Assembly (NCBI GenBank): GCA_013350335.1
Contig: CM023541.1
Coordinates: forward strand, 64,173,413-64,237,412
Length of the DNA stretch: 64,000 nt
Direction: 5' to 3'
DNA from: Chimonanthus salicifolius
Taxonomy: Eukaryota; Streptophyta; Magnoliopsida; Laurales; Calycanthaceae
A program made the translations under genes and the position numbers. This document shows, piece after piece, positions 11,401 through 24,800 of the stretch. Below the pieces are notes generated by a model. It worked only from the letters and a program-made list of their open reading frames with translations, was not told the DNA's origin and did no database searches. Each line of letters begins with the position of its first letter. Position 1 is the stretch's first letter.

Positions 11401-13095
11401 AATAAAATTAGTGAGCATGCAAATCTTCTTCATCGAACAACATTCAAACTCATTTAGCACTATAGGTCTAATTGCCATCTTATATAAGATAAGACAAGAC
11501 AAGACAACAATAGGTTGTCTACACTTTGCCACCCTCAAGAAATCACACTGAGCCCACCCTACACGCATCCAATTAGCTAAATATATCTTAGATCCTCCAT
11601 TTGGTTATACTATTGCATCCAAGTATTGGAATTTATTACATTGCGGTACTAAGTCATTATCAATTTCGCAAAGAGACTTTGTTTTGGGCTTTCTATGTCA
11701 AGCTATCCATAACTAAAACAAATAAGGGTTCAAAATAGGCCCTTGGTGAAGGACAACTCCAAATGGGAATTCCGATGTCTATTCACATGCCATTCCTAGA
11801 TCCTTAGCCTTTTCACTCTTCCACTTAGTCTCCTACAAACATGCTATGATCATTATCTTTCTCTTCATAGCATCCAACTATATGCTCTTGCATCTAAGGT
11901 AAAATATATTCCAAAACAGCAACTCTTTAATTTTGGGGCAACTCTTAACCTTCCTTCAACATTGCCCATTTGCAAATGCAACCATGTTTTGCTTGGTGCA
12001 TCACGTGGGGGATACACCTAGCTGGCCCTGACCCATTTCTCACTGCAACAACCCCTGGTACTGGGTCGAATGCATAAGTAGTATTCATATTTGGTTTTGA
12101 CCAGTTCTTTTGCAAGGGCCAATCACCCAACAACAATATCGTTAACAACTATTGTTTCCATAAACTCCACGAAAACTAACTTTTTTTCCTATTTTCTTTC
12201 GAAATTTGATTCACAAAGTCCCTAAAGCACCTTTTTCTTTTGAGGCAGTGGCTACACAGCAAAAAGTGTGACAATTACAATTTCGTTTCATTTACTTCAT
12301 CATGAGCTACTGTTTTTTTCCAAGAACTTATTTATTGTGAACCAGAGAACGAATGCTTCATTGGGCTTATTTGGATGATGAGAATGAGTTGGTTTGAAAA
12401 ATCTATCCACCTATGGGAAGTGTGCAAAATTCAACTTGAAAAGGTGTACTATAACAGCTGTAAAGTTAGGACTCGCTCCTGACTTGAGCTTAATCCAACA
12501 GTGAGTGAATCTCGAAATCAGTTCAAATTGGATATAGGTCCAATTCATGGGATGCTGATAAGCCCAAGAGAAGAAATACAAAATATAGTATTACCTAAAA
12601 GTTAGCAAACCAGTTCACTATGTATAGTTTATTCTGTTTTTTCGGCTATTTGATTCACAATCCCGGAAACTCATCCCTACTTTCCTAAAATTAAGATGGA
12701 AAAAGGCTTTTTTTGCTACGCATACTTACTTTTCCCACAAAGGAAGAAAGGTTAGAGAGTAAAGACTATCGTACAAGAGGGGTAAGACAGAACAATATAA
12801 AAAAAACAAAAAGGAATGAGTAGAAGAGCGCTTACTCTTGAAGATGAGAGACCATCCAACTCCGCAATCGAAACTTCATTACTTCGAATCTGAAAAGAGG
12901 CAAGCGAGCATCGTTTTGTAAATCTCTAGCTTCGTTTTTTTTTTTATAAGATTTTCACAAGGGAAAAGATCCAAACAATTAAAGAACGAGAAAATGATGA
13001 GAAACATATATGGGAAAAGTAAAGAAAAGAACCTGTTTGAGAAGATCGCGTTTGGAATCTTCAGCATATGGAGAAACCGAAGAAGAACAAGACAT
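8409..13095 (-). CDS. Prefoldin-like small protein (ASDURF-type), 78 aa
   Basis: Four coding exons: 13033-13095, 12836-12889, 8546-8615 and 8409-8458. All junctions are GT-AG and phases fit exactly (237 nt, 78 residues plus TAA). The product starts MSCSSSVSPYAEDSKRDLLK, continues with an IAELDGLSSSR segment, a conserved-looking QKTCNIFFRTSIKEA core, and ends QLDLAKAQLQKLNSA. The heptad-like leucine pattern suggests a coiled coil. The x-N-I-F-F core followed by a helix resembles the small beta-type prefoldin-like protein annotated in plants as ASNSD1-uORF (ASDURF)-like; animal ASDURF belongs to the PAQosome prefoldin-like module, so a cytosolic co-chaperone role is inferred, not shown. Introns are 143, 4220 and 87 bp; the large one holds a LINE remnant. 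The exons are too short to appear as long open frames. The structure is well supported; the family name is from memory. Confidence 0.75.
10340..10395. repeat. (TTA)n/(TTTA)n microsatellite
   Basis: A run of TAT/ATT trinucleotides passes into TTTA units within the large intron of the prefoldin-like gene. Confidence 0.6.
10866..11420 (-). mobile_element. RTE-type LINE 3'-end remnant
   Basis: Read on the minus strand, 11420 down to about 11100 gives degenerate matches to the C-terminal part of plant RTE-clade LINE proteins (RMHMLTWVHEVTLKDK, then a tract equivalent to the KMRExRLRWFGHV region), with several stops. The segment ends in a GAT/GAC-rich tail (10880-10905), as RTE LINEs have simple-repeat tails. 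About 70 bp is duplicated within it (near 10976-11045 and 11129-11200, sharing 'ccacaatc...tctttatcactt'). It lies in the 4.2-kb intron of the prefoldin-like gene, same strand. Confidence 0.6.
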
Positions 13096-16000
13096 TTTCC
13101 TTTCCCCTCACGAAGCGTTGAGATGAGCAATGAGCAACGAGCTGTTGCTGCTCTTCAGTAGTCAGAGCCAGCTGTTTAAGTCCATTGACCCAAAATAAGG
13201 GCCGTTCCTGGGCCTGGAATGATGCAATGAGACTCAGGCTTTAGTAGAGGAAAACCCAGAACAAATTCCGGCCCTACCCAAATAAAAACCCACACCATCC
13301 ATTCATGGGGACTAGTAATGCTCCAATTAGAACGAGTATTAAGATGCTATGGTGCTTGTTCACTAAGATAGGTAAAAAATATTACTCAATGCTTCATTCC
13401 AATCTTAAAAACAAATCAAGTGCTTGAACGATTCTATGTCCCATTTTTACAATTAGATTACTCTTACAATAATCTTTTTTGACCATGTAAACTTTTTCAT
13501 CATGGGGTGAACTCCACCCTTTAACACATGATGGGGCTAGATCACTCGGGTGTTAACTCAATTTAAGTGTGGAAATTAATTGAATCAATTTAATTTAACA
13601 CACGCTCTTGGGTTTTCAAAAGAACACCGGTTACTTAAAAAATGCCACTCACAAGTCACAACTTCAAATCAATATGAAACTCAATTTCAAAAATTTCCCA
13701 AATTGAAGAAGTTGAAAATTGAATGGTTTTAATTAAAAATACCAACACCCGACTGAATTATTCAAAAATATGATGAACTTTAACAAATCTTCCAAGTTCG
13801 ACTTAAAATTTCAAATTTTAAAAACCAGGTTATAATTTGAAACTGGTTCATTTGATAAACAATAATACTCGAACATTCTCAATTAGGCCTGATCAGATTC
13901 GGGTCTGCAGTATGGTGCAGGCCTGGACTACCACTCGGACATGCAAACGGCCTTTCACACAAGACCGAGCCTGTGAGGATCACTCTGGCTTGTGTAGGTT
14001 TCCACCAAGCCGAATTGGTCTGGATCTTGGACTTCATATTGGGCTTGGATCGCGGAAGGCTTGCACGACCACCTTGGATTGGCCTTATTGGCAATGGGTT
14101 TGATCCTGGGCCGGGATCGAACACTACACACTGTTCAAGTCCGTCGATGCCCGCATAAAAAACCGTTCATGCCATTAGGCCCGGTTAATTCATAAATCCC
14201 TTTAGGAAAAACTATAAATGCAACCGAATCCTATTAGATCAAACCATCATCAAAACTAGACCTAAGGCGAACTCAACTAGACCAGACAATCTAAGTCCCA
14301 AACTAATAAACTCAGCATTCAATTATTACTTGATCTTGATTATACACCGTACTCCATCCCAAAGTCAATCTCATCCATCCACTTGACCCCATATATGTGA
14401 AGACAAGCCGAATTGCTTATCCGTATAGGATCATAGGCCATAGATGCTTACCCAGCCCAACTTACCTAGCTCCACCTTAGCTTAGCTACCTAAACTCACA
14501 TTATCCCTAAGACACTTGGTCCAATCTAGATTCAATCAGTTTTTCAAATTCTTCAACTCACATTGACTCGTGCAAATTTTATTATTAAAGCATACCATCT
14601 TCATCTTAGACAAGAACCTCCAGTGCAACTAGGGGTGAGCCAAGAAGAAGGGTTGTTGATTTGTTCGAATTCGGCTTGAGCCCGACTTGAACCCAACATA
14701 AATAACCAAGTTTGGACAAATATATTTGTCCATCAGACCAGGCTCGGGCTTTAATTTGAAGTATGTTGGGCTTGTTTATCCTTTTGTTTTCATATATAGT
14801 GTTGACAACAAGCGATGTGATGGAGAATAGGGACTTAGCTAATTTAGGGTTCTAGGTTCCTCACTTCTTCTTCTTGAGTCACAACCCTCTTCCACTCTCT
14901 CCTCTCTTTGCAAAGTTGAAAGAATCCACTCTTCTCTTCACATAAACTAGAAAGTAGAAGTCCAAGTTCAGATGGGCTCAATATTTGGTGTCCAAAGCCC
15001 GTCAGGCTTTGACGGGCTCAAGTTTTGATAAAATAATCAGGCTTGGACTTTATTTAGTGAAGTCTGGTATGTAAACACCTTTAAAAGGAATTGAGCTACA
15101 TTAAAATTGTAAAATTTTAAAAGACAGAATGATAATGAACATCTACCACATTACACATCAACTCAACAACTGTAAGAGAATTGATACGGATATTGGTGTA
15201 TCTTTCCATCATTTAGATGATAATGAGTGGGCAAAAGGACAAGTTGGATGTCCGTGCCCTATCGATTTCCAAGTTGTAATATACGTGTCATTGATAAAAC
15301 TCAAAATATTTGTGTTAAAAATATGACTATTAATTGAAACTAGAGTTATATGGACAATTAGATCATTAATCATGGAACATGATTTGTGGTATACTGAATG
15401 AGACACTGTCTAGGTTCCTTGTAAACTTCTTTCGTGAGAAACTTTATAAAATAAATACTTATTATATTTTAAAGTTTATTAATGGAATTTCATATGATTT
15501 TGTTTTAAAATGATATAGAAATATATTAGATTATAACATTCTAAAATATTTGAGAATGTTTGGAATGTGATCACTCAGTGATTCAATCTACAATTCACTT
15601 AATTATGGAACCAATGTAATTTGGTGAAACTAGAAGTAGCAATGGATCGGCTCAAGTTGGGTGAGGGAAATGGACTAGAATTTATTTTATTTTTTAAGAA
15701 AAAATGAGTGAATCACTTGGGGCTAAAATTATTATAAAAATAGATATTTAATTTTTTTTATTTCTAAATTGGATTTGTTCCGATTCATGTGCATCAGTAC
15801 TAATCTCAATCTAATTCGAATAAATTTCAAGTTAAATCAAGTGGAAACAAGAAATCCGTCGGACAAGCAGATTCACATCTTTTACAACTTACACAATCCT
15901 CTGTTCTTGGAGCAGAAGTAATTTGCTTAGCTTTAAATCCGTCCCAAGGTATAAATTTAAAATTTTCATATTAAAACGAACTGAGTTCAGAAGTGAGTTC

Positions 16001-17317
16001 ATAAATCGCCACCCCAAATCAACCAGATACCTGTCCTATAAACGAAAAACGAATTTTTGAATATTTTTCGTTCTCCCTTTCACCATCCAACTTCCATTTG
16101 ACTGACTGAGTGGCATGGATTGAAATGATAAAATTAGAAGACTGTTAGATTAGGATTGGGTGTGGTTGATTGAAGATATCCTTGTAAAATGTAAATAGTC
16201 AAGTCTACAACAGGCCCTGCAGTTTATTCAGATGGGTCTGTAATTATTTGGATTCTACATATTATAATATATGCCACGTGTAAGCAGGTGAGTCATCACG
16301 AGATTCCATTATGAAGTGACAAACATTCCAATTCTCCAAAATCAAAATCTATTCTCAAACCCAACTGGTTAGTAGTTGGTTGGGAACAAGAACTTTTGTC
16401 TGCGTTCCCTAAACTCCTAAACTGAAAGAGAATTTGAACGGTTGTTGCAAATTGCACAGCCTTCTAATACCAATTTTCCGAACCTAAAAAAATTGGAGGA
16501 TTATCAGATCTTGGCTCGGCTTCAACTCTAGTGGCTCTCATAGAAAAAAAAAATAAATTCAAATTCAAATTTCATACTTATTAATTATATGTACCGAGAT
16601 ATCAAGTTCAAATAATACTAGTGTCTTATTAATTATTTCGGTGTTATATTTTAAAAATGACAGCATAATTTTTTTAATATAATATTAAAACAATAATACA
16701 AACTTATAAATATAGAAATTAATTATTTTATTATTTTAGGCTAATCTACCTTACTAAAAACATAAATTATCTCCGGGTCCATTTCATATTTTTTTTCAAA
16801 ATTTCATCATATCCACTATGCAGTAAGAATAAACCATATGAATTGTAGATACTTAATTTACTATAACTAGACCAAATTTCAACTCAAAATTTAATATCTA
16901 GCTATTTGATTTTAGTGATCAAATTTATCAGGTATCTTTCAATTGCAAACGCCTGATGACTTTTACTATTAAGATTAAATGACTTTAAGTAGAATTTTAG
17001 ACTCAATTTTTTTTAACTAATGAAGTATATATTTTAAATTGTACCGTTGAATTTTATATGTATATCTTAAAAAATTAAAAACAAAATAAAATCTATAGAG
17101 CAAAACAAAACAAATAGGGTTGAAATGGGCCATTCCGACCGATTTTGCTCGGAACAGGCATGTTATGGAACAGGCCAGTACAGAACTCGATAGAACTTAC
17201 AACTAAGATTCAAAGTTTCAAACACAAAAGTCTAATGTAGAGCTCACTTCATGATAAATATATATTATTGAAATTGTTGTTTTCCTTTTTACATCTTATC
17301 TTTTATAATGCCTACAT
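13096..17317. other. Intergenic; degenerate repeats only
   Basis: The first ~100 bp should hold the 5'UTR and promoter of the prefoldin-like gene. Beyond that no gene is recognised. Segments at about 13870-14160 and 14630-15085, with many 'ggcccg/cgggc' motifs, and 15631-16016, with ends tagaagtagcaat and atcgccacccca, look like worn hAT-type non-autonomous elements. No clean target duplication was found for them. A CACGTG lies near 16274. Confidence 0.4.
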
Positions 17318-17763
17318 CAGGAGTACAAATCTCGGCAGGACCGTTATCGGCCCAATATTTGCATATCGACCGATATCTCAGCCGATAAAATTCTCTCTCC
17401 TCTTTTGTATTTTTTTTAAAATATCGGTATTTTTTATTATTTTATTTTTTCTAAATTAAAAAAAAAGTAAGAAATCCAAAAGGAAGTTTAAAAAAAAGAA
17501 ATTGAAAACGAAAATATCGGCCGATATCTAGGCCGATATCAGCCGAGATATCAACTTGGGCCCACCACCATTTTGATTTTTTTTTTAAATAACGATATTA
17601 TGGATGTCCACCGATATTGGACCAATATATGTCACCGATATATCGGCCATATCGACCGAGAAATATCATGTATGGCCGATACAATACGTATCGGCCGATA
17701 TGATAAGGGACTGAAAACCCGTATCATATCAGCCGATACGAGATATTTGCACTGTGGCCTATG
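17318..17763. mobile_element. hAT-like MITE rich in ATATCGGCCGATAT
   Basis: Starts CAGGAGTACAAATCTCGG. Identical 8-mers GCCTACAT flank it at 17310-17317 and 17764-17771. The interior has numerous cggccgatat and atatcagccg motifs shared with the elements at 6.2, 42.0 and 46.9 kb. The right end is eroded (tttgcactgtggcctatg instead of a clean CCCCTG), so the right boundary could be about 9 bp further left. Confidence 0.65.
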
Positions 17764-18555
17764 GCCTACATGATGCATCTTCATTGTTGATTAGCCATAA
17801 CATATAAAAATATTTATTAAATAACCTATTTTAATCTTACAATCAAGAAATAGAAGGATTGAAAGGGTCTTATTTTTCATAATTTGACAATCTCATGATA
17901 ATCTATCAATTTTTTTTTTTAATCTTACAATGGAATATACTCTCTATCATGACCCATCAAAATGCTGGACTTTTAAGCGTGGTCTCTTGCAACATTTTTA
18001 CGTGGAATTATGCTGTCTGGGTGAAAGGATTTCCTGTAAAGTATTTGTGGCTCTTTCTGTTTCTTTGAATTTATATCATACTTGAGCAGATACCCATTTG
18101 AGTCGTTGAGAATAAAAAATTATATATACTTTAAACTAGAAGTTAGAAACAAAAGGTAGCATTATTTTTGAATAGTTTAATAGTAAGTGCGATTATCCTC
18201 CTCGTCATTGTTCTCTTGAAATCATTTGGACGAAGGCCTACCTCAAGAAATAGACAGGGTTAAAAACTCAAAAGGTTTGGTAGAAGGAAGAATCAGACCA
18301 TTTTGATTTTTGAAACATAACAAAACAAACAGTGGAGTTGGAGAATAATTACATTGCATTTTTTGGCTTTTACTGCACTCCTTCAAATATGGTATACGCG
18401 TGACCAAACTCCAAAATCACCAAAGATTAATTTGGATTTTACGCCTAAAAGTCCCATAATCCCTTCCAAAACAAAACCTAAGCTCCTCATCGAATCTCTC
18501 TGCTATTGCCTATTGCCTATTGTTGGGCCCACCACCCACAACTCCACTGCTCTGC

Positions 18556-18731
18556 CTTGTGTTCTTCTTACTTTAATCATACATACACTCCAGATAAAAA
18601 CAGAGAACCAACTCTTTTTTTCATGAATGAGAGAGAGAGAGAGAGAGATATCTCCAAGTACTGCGGGTTGGGTTCTTCTTACTTTAATCATCCACTCAAG
18701 ATAAAAACAGAGAATCGAGTTTTTGTGTTTC

Positions 18732-18793
<62 letters not shown>

Positions 18794-18875
18794 CTAAGTA
18801 TTGTGGGTTGGATTGTTACTCATCCACTCAAACAGAGAACCAAGTTTTGTCTTTCCATGAGAAGAGAGAGAAGAG
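18556..18875 (+). repeat. Three-unit tandem repeat carrying GA microsatellites
   Basis: Three diverged units each run from 'gggttg...cttctt/ttactcatccactc' through 'aaacagagaacc' into a GA tract: about 18560-18650, 18660-18792 (the longest tract, over 50 bp of GA from 18738) and 18795-18875. Each unit carries its own GA tract at the same relative position, so the microsatellite was duplicated with the unit. A 152-codon frame across it is a repeat artefact. Confidence 0.65.
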
Positions 18876-21696
18876 TTGTTACCAACCCCTCAATCTACCA
18901 TTATCATCATCACACATTCCAACCATTCACTTGGTCTAAGAGTCTAAAAACTTCTAAACTCTAAATTCTATGAGGCAAAGTAAGACATTGAGATACTCGT
19001 TTTAAAAATTTGGATATTCTGATAGCCCACAACCAAAGATAGATCCCATCCTTCGATTTATTTAAAAAAAAAAACGAATATATCTATTTCGTGAGTGTCT
19101 CACTGAATAAAAGTAGAATTTAATATTTTGAAATAAAAAATAATTTATTGAATAAATATTCTTTACTTATCATGATCAACTCAACAATTAGAACCCATCA
19201 ATAAACATAAAAGAAAAATATTAAATCTAAACTTAACAAAAAAACAACAGAAATTTTATCTACTCAATTTATCATGAAATGGCCTCACAAATGACTCTTA
19301 TGCTTAAGCGCAAAAGACACCCTGGTGTTTTATAGTCTTCCTAAGACATGATGATAATGACGTGTAATGGGGCTAGTTAGGTGTGAGAGTAAAATATATC
19401 ATGTACAAGGCAAGGCAATAAACGATTTAAATGTTATGGATTAATTATTTGTTTTCATTTATCTTATGTACTCTTGTTTGTAAGTCTGGGATAAATAATA
19501 CAAAGAAAACTTGCCATGTGAAATGATTATCTACACATTAATATGCAATGTATTACATGAAACACTTATACATGAGGCTTATTAAATGGGATGATCGTGG
19601 AACCATTGAAATAGTGTTTTTTTTATAAATATGTGACCCACTAAAAACTATTTCAACTGAATCAATAAAATGATATTATTTGAACTCTTTAAAATTTGAT
19701 CAGTTTATTATTTTAATATTTATAATTTAAAATATGGTATGATTCATGCAATCAAAATAAATTTAATATAATTCATATCTAAATAAAGACTTTTTGAAAA
19801 GACTCATCAGAACTCCATTTAGTGAATTAATGTATTGCACAGATCACTTTTTTATATTTAACTCTCAATATTTTAAGTTTAGTATTTAACCTACAATATT
19901 TTTTTTTGTTTTTCAAAATGTCGAATACTTAAATATATAATAAAAATAGTAATGTATCCTATTAGATCCAACATAAACCTTTTTTGACAAGTTACCTGAC
20001 ATGATTCGAACTCCAAAATCTTAATATAATATAATATTTGATAGAGAGGATGAATAAAATTAGTGTCATGGGCAGGGAGTGAATGCATGCTCTTCTCGTT
20101 CAGGCACAGCGCCAACAAGGGCAGGGCCGGGCTCCACGACAACCTGAGTGCTATTTAAATATTTAATTTAAGTGGCCAAGTAGTACCGTACCTCTCTCTC
20201 TCTCACACACAGATTCTCCCAACCCGATATATGCTGCTTGGAATCCTTCTCGGTGGGGTCCAATTCTCTTTTGGTTTTTTAATTTTATTTAAACCATATA
20301 TATGCCTTTGGTGTGAGGGAGAGGGAGAGGGAGAGGGAGAGAGAGAGGTAGGGACCCTTCCCAAAAGAGGCCTATCATGTGTCTTAAATCATCACGTGTC
20401 TTAAATTGTCACTTTAAATAAATATAATATAATTTTAATAATAATGATGATTCACAATTGAATCATAATATCGACTTTAGTAGCTTAGATTTAAATCGTC
20501 TTTTGAAATTCTATATAAGGCTAGAAATCTCTTACATCATTGGGACTTAGGAGGCCATTCGAGGTCCATTGAATGCCACTAATAAAAGAGCATAATTGGT
20601 TGTTGTGATTGTAATGAAATAGATAAAAGAAAAAGGTCTCATTTAAGATATACACAGCTATTTTTTAATATTTTAAGCTATTTATTAATTTTAAATATAT
20701 ATATATAAGTTTTGTGAAACTATTGAATCAACCGATGAATAATCAAATGACAAGTACTTAATCCACTAAAATGATAGCAAATAGTGTCATTTTAAGTATA
20801 TAGAGTCCATCATTTAAAAATCAAAATCATTCATTAATTTTCAAATACAAATATAATATAAATATATATTATATGTTTAAGTTTAATAAAAATATTAGAC
20901 CCACTATTAAATGAATCAAATGATAAACACTTATTAGAAATTCCATAATTTTTTTTTTCAAACCTAGACTTAAATAACTATCATAAAAAATTTCAAGCAA
21001 TATGCCCATCTCTCTTTGATTCTTTACAGGATGTAAAGGTATTGTGATTCCATGTCGTGAATTCAGTGGTCTGCAATGTGTTTGAATAGACCAAAAAGGT
21101 TTTTAGATTTACACTCGCAAACCGGCAAAATCCCATTCTCTTGAATTTCGCGTAACTTTTTAATCAAATGACAGCCACTCAAGCAACTTTCCCTGAATGT
21201 GGACACCTGATGCTACCAAAACTCTTTAACTTTTTATTATCCAACATTTTATAATCAACTCGACCTACTTAATTGCCACTTTTATTTTTTATTTTTCAAT
21301 GATAGAATATTTGAATTCCCACTCCTACTTCTCCCAACCAAACACTAGAAAGTAGGGGCTAAAGCTCACAATCACACCGATATGATAAAATCTGAGGATC
21401 ATAAGTTTTAAGGAAAAAAAAGTTCTGCAGCATCGGTAAGTTACAAATGGTGTTAATTGCTAATTAGTAATCATCAGTGTCAACTGGTGTGGACTCTCTG
21501 GACTCTGTAGAGACAAATAAGCGGCTGAGACCTTAAACTAAATGAGCCAAGCCAAGTTGAGAATAAAAAAATATGAAGCGTACCCTTTTTTTTTAATTCA
21601 TATGTTATGTCTTCTTATGTCTTTCCTTTTGATATTATAATTTGATTAGGGTTAGATGTGGTAATCATAAGACAAAAAGTAGTAAGGAGGTGGCAT
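18876..21696. other. Intergenic, upstream of the MYB gene
   Basis: AT-rich DNA with no recognised gene. A (GAGAGG)n-type purine microsatellite lies at about 20315-20348, and 'atcatgtgtcttaaatcatcacgtgtcttaaat' shows a short direct repeat near 20370-20405. Confidence 0.45.
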
Positions 21697-21704
21697 TATA
21701 AATA
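21697..21704 (+). promoter_or_regulatory. TATA box of the MYB gene
   Basis: TATAAATA lies 196 bp upstream of the MYB start codon. That places transcription start near 21730 and gives a 5'UTR of roughly 170 nt, a normal plant arrangement. No other good TATA motif is closer to the ATG. Confidence 0.6.
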
Positions 21705-21899
21705 GAGATGAAATGATGGGCTAACTATAGTTTCATCATTTGCTTGGATTCATCCCTTGTTTTCTACCTCCTCTCGTCTCGGTTTTCTTGGATTCATCCA
21801 CTGGTTTTTTTTCTTAGTGGACTCTTTCTCTGAGTAGGTAGAAGTTTCTGAAAAGATCGTGGGTGAATAGAGATTGATATCAGGTCCGAAGAAGAGAAA

Positions 21900-24800
21900 A
21901 TGGTGAAGAAGACGGAGAGTGGATGCTCCAAGAAGAATGTGAACAGGGGAGCTTGGACAACTGAAGAAGACCGAAAACTCGCCCACTATGTCAAACTTTA
22001 TGGAGAGAAGAAATGGAAATCTCTCCCTGTTAAAGCAGGTTCTCTTTCTCTCTCTCTCTCTCTCCTTTCCCTTTGTAGTTTTGTTTTACTTGATGTTTTA
22101 AAGATTATTTTATTCTGATATAGCTCATGTATCATTCAAAAAAAAAAAAAGAGATTATTCTTTCTGTTCTAAGGTGATCCAAACTTTAATGGAGAGGACT
22201 CTCAATCTCTCCAGTCTTGGTGTCTCTGCCACTCAAGAATTCGAAATCCTTAGTCTCTCCTCTTGTAATCTTGTTGCAATTCATGTTCTAGAGATTTCTT
22301 CTATTCTGAAGTAAACCAAACTATATTAGACACGAGACTCTACCAATCTCTCTCTTTTTCTCTAATGCATTCATGTCTCTTCCCTTCAAACACCAATCAA
22401 AGTCTGTTATAAGTGTTCTGGTGCTGGTATAAATTCATTCTGTATTCTACATATTGGACACCAAACTCCAATCAAAGTCTCGAATCTTCTCGAATCTTCT
22501 CGAATCTTTAGAATACATGAATATTCTCTTAATTCAGTAATATATATATATATTGCTTTTTATAATATTTCTTTGAAAGATTTCTAAAATTTATTCTATG
22601 TTTGAAAACAATGAAATTGCTCTCATTTTACTATATACATATACACAATATGCACACATGTACAATACTTAAATCACATAAATTTTGATATATTTCTATT
22701 ATAATTGTTTTTGCGTTTGTTTCAATATAATTTTTTTAATAACTCATTTATATGTAACTTGTACATGATTTGAAAAAGGAATAATGTCCCAGGCCGACAT
22801 TGATTATCTGGTGGACCCAAAAGTGTAAATAAAAGAAAATAAAATTATTTTTCAGTGAAAAGAATAAAAAAAAAAAACCAGTCTTTAATGGAGGTGAAAG
22901 TTTTGTGGCTCTGGTGAACAGCTAAAAAGGACAGGAGACGCTTCCTACGAAGTTTCCTGCTCTTTCCCTTTTCCTAGTTTAGTTCAGTAGTTAACAACCC
23001 AAATGACAATAGTTGTCAAAGTATCCAATTATAAAAATTAAAATCAAATCAATTTTTTTCCTTGATTATGAACTGAAATTCATATCAAAGTCACCAAAGT
23101 TCCTAAGATTTTCCCTTAAATCTTCTTATTTATCTGACCTAGATGTACTTCTATACTCAAATTACATGATTCGATCAAACTCTGCAATCAAATATTTCGA
23201 ACTCAAACAATACTTAAGAATTTATATTGTTATATATTGTCTCGTTACATCTATGAAAAAAATCCATGTAATCAACTAAGATGCAACTTTTGTTTATAAA
23301 TTATTGTATTTAAGAACTCTTATTTAATCAATATTTGACCTTTTAAATTTAGTTTATCCTATATATTTTTAGGCTACTTTTTTTTTTTTTTTTGGTTAAG
23401 AAGCTATGATTGAAACCTACAACATTAAAGTTTGAGAATTTCAATCTTCAGTGCAATATGATTGAAATGCATTTTATAATATTTTGGCAGGTCTCAACAG
23501 GTGTGGCAAAAGCTGCAGGCTAAGATGGTTGAATTATCTTAGGCCAGGAATTAAAAGAGGCAATATTTCTGAAGATGAAGAAGATTTGATTAACCGACTC
23601 CACAATTTAATTGGAAACAGGTGATTACTGGAAACATATTAGTAGCAGTTATCAGAATAATACTTAAAACCCTTGTTTGGTCAAGATGCAAAGGATTTCT
23701 AAATGCAAGGTTGCTGGATTTCCATGAAATTAATTTTTCATTTTCCATCTGAATGTTTTTTAATGAAAACCAAGAACGATTTTCAGGCTCAGAAAAAAAA
23801 AACTCAGCTGAATATTTTGATTTTAAGTGCACCCAACATAAATAGATAAAAAATAGTATTTTTCAGATTTTATAAGATGCTGAAATTCCCACAGTAAAAG
23901 GTAATTTTGGCCTAAATTTTAAAATTTTGATTTTGGCTCATTTTGAAAACTTACAATCTAATTTTTTCTAATTAGAAATTATATATTCACTAAAACAACC
24001 AATCTGATTAAAATTTGGTCAGTATTTTCATCTCTAGAAAATAAAAAGAAAATTCATATCATCTGAATGTGTAAATCTCAATTTTGGTGGTAGAATGTTT
24101 GGTGCAATTGAATGGTGGTTAATGTTTATGATCAGAAATTAAAAAAACAAAATCTTGAATGCGTTTTATATTTTAGAGCTATTTGCTTGTTTTTTCCACT
24201 TATATTAGTCCTGTACTCCTGTCCAAGTCTTCAGAGTTCATAAGATTCTTATGGTGGCAAGGCAATCACAATAATCAAAGAGGGCCCACCAACATTGTTT
24301 CAATAAAAAAATTGTACAGGACGAAGTCATCGTATGAGTGCCAAATTTTCATTCCATACAACTGTTTTTTCGTTCTCAGGAAATTGATTCGGTCACGGGT
24401 GTTCTTATTAATATCGAATATGGATTTTATTAATAAATTGAATTTTTCTCATTTATTTTTTCATATTTATTATAATAAATTGAAATTTTATTTTAAAATG
24501 AATGATCAAATCGAAAAATATTTATTATGACAGTTTTGAAATTCTAACATTGAGTTATGTGGTACAGATGGTCTCTAATTGCAGGAAGGTTGCCTGGTAG
24601 AACTGATAATGAGATAAAGAATCACTGGAATACTCATTTGAGCAAAAAGTCTTTGACAATTAATGAGCTCAATCTCAAATTAAACCAGAAGCACAAGACT
24701 GATCTCGACCACCCTTCTGGATTCTCATTCAACGTTCAAGATTTCTCAGCAGCACAAGAAGCGAACTGGGCTCAGATGTTGCACCCTACCATCAAATCGG

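Noticed and set aside
15631..16016. hAT-type element with ends tagaagtagcaat and atcgccacccca
   Set aside because: Ends look plausible, but the flanking 8-mers match at only about half the positions, so it was left as a note in the intergenic entry.
18506..18964. 152-codon frame with an Arg-Glu run
   Set aside because: It is the translation of a GA microsatellite within tandem repeats.
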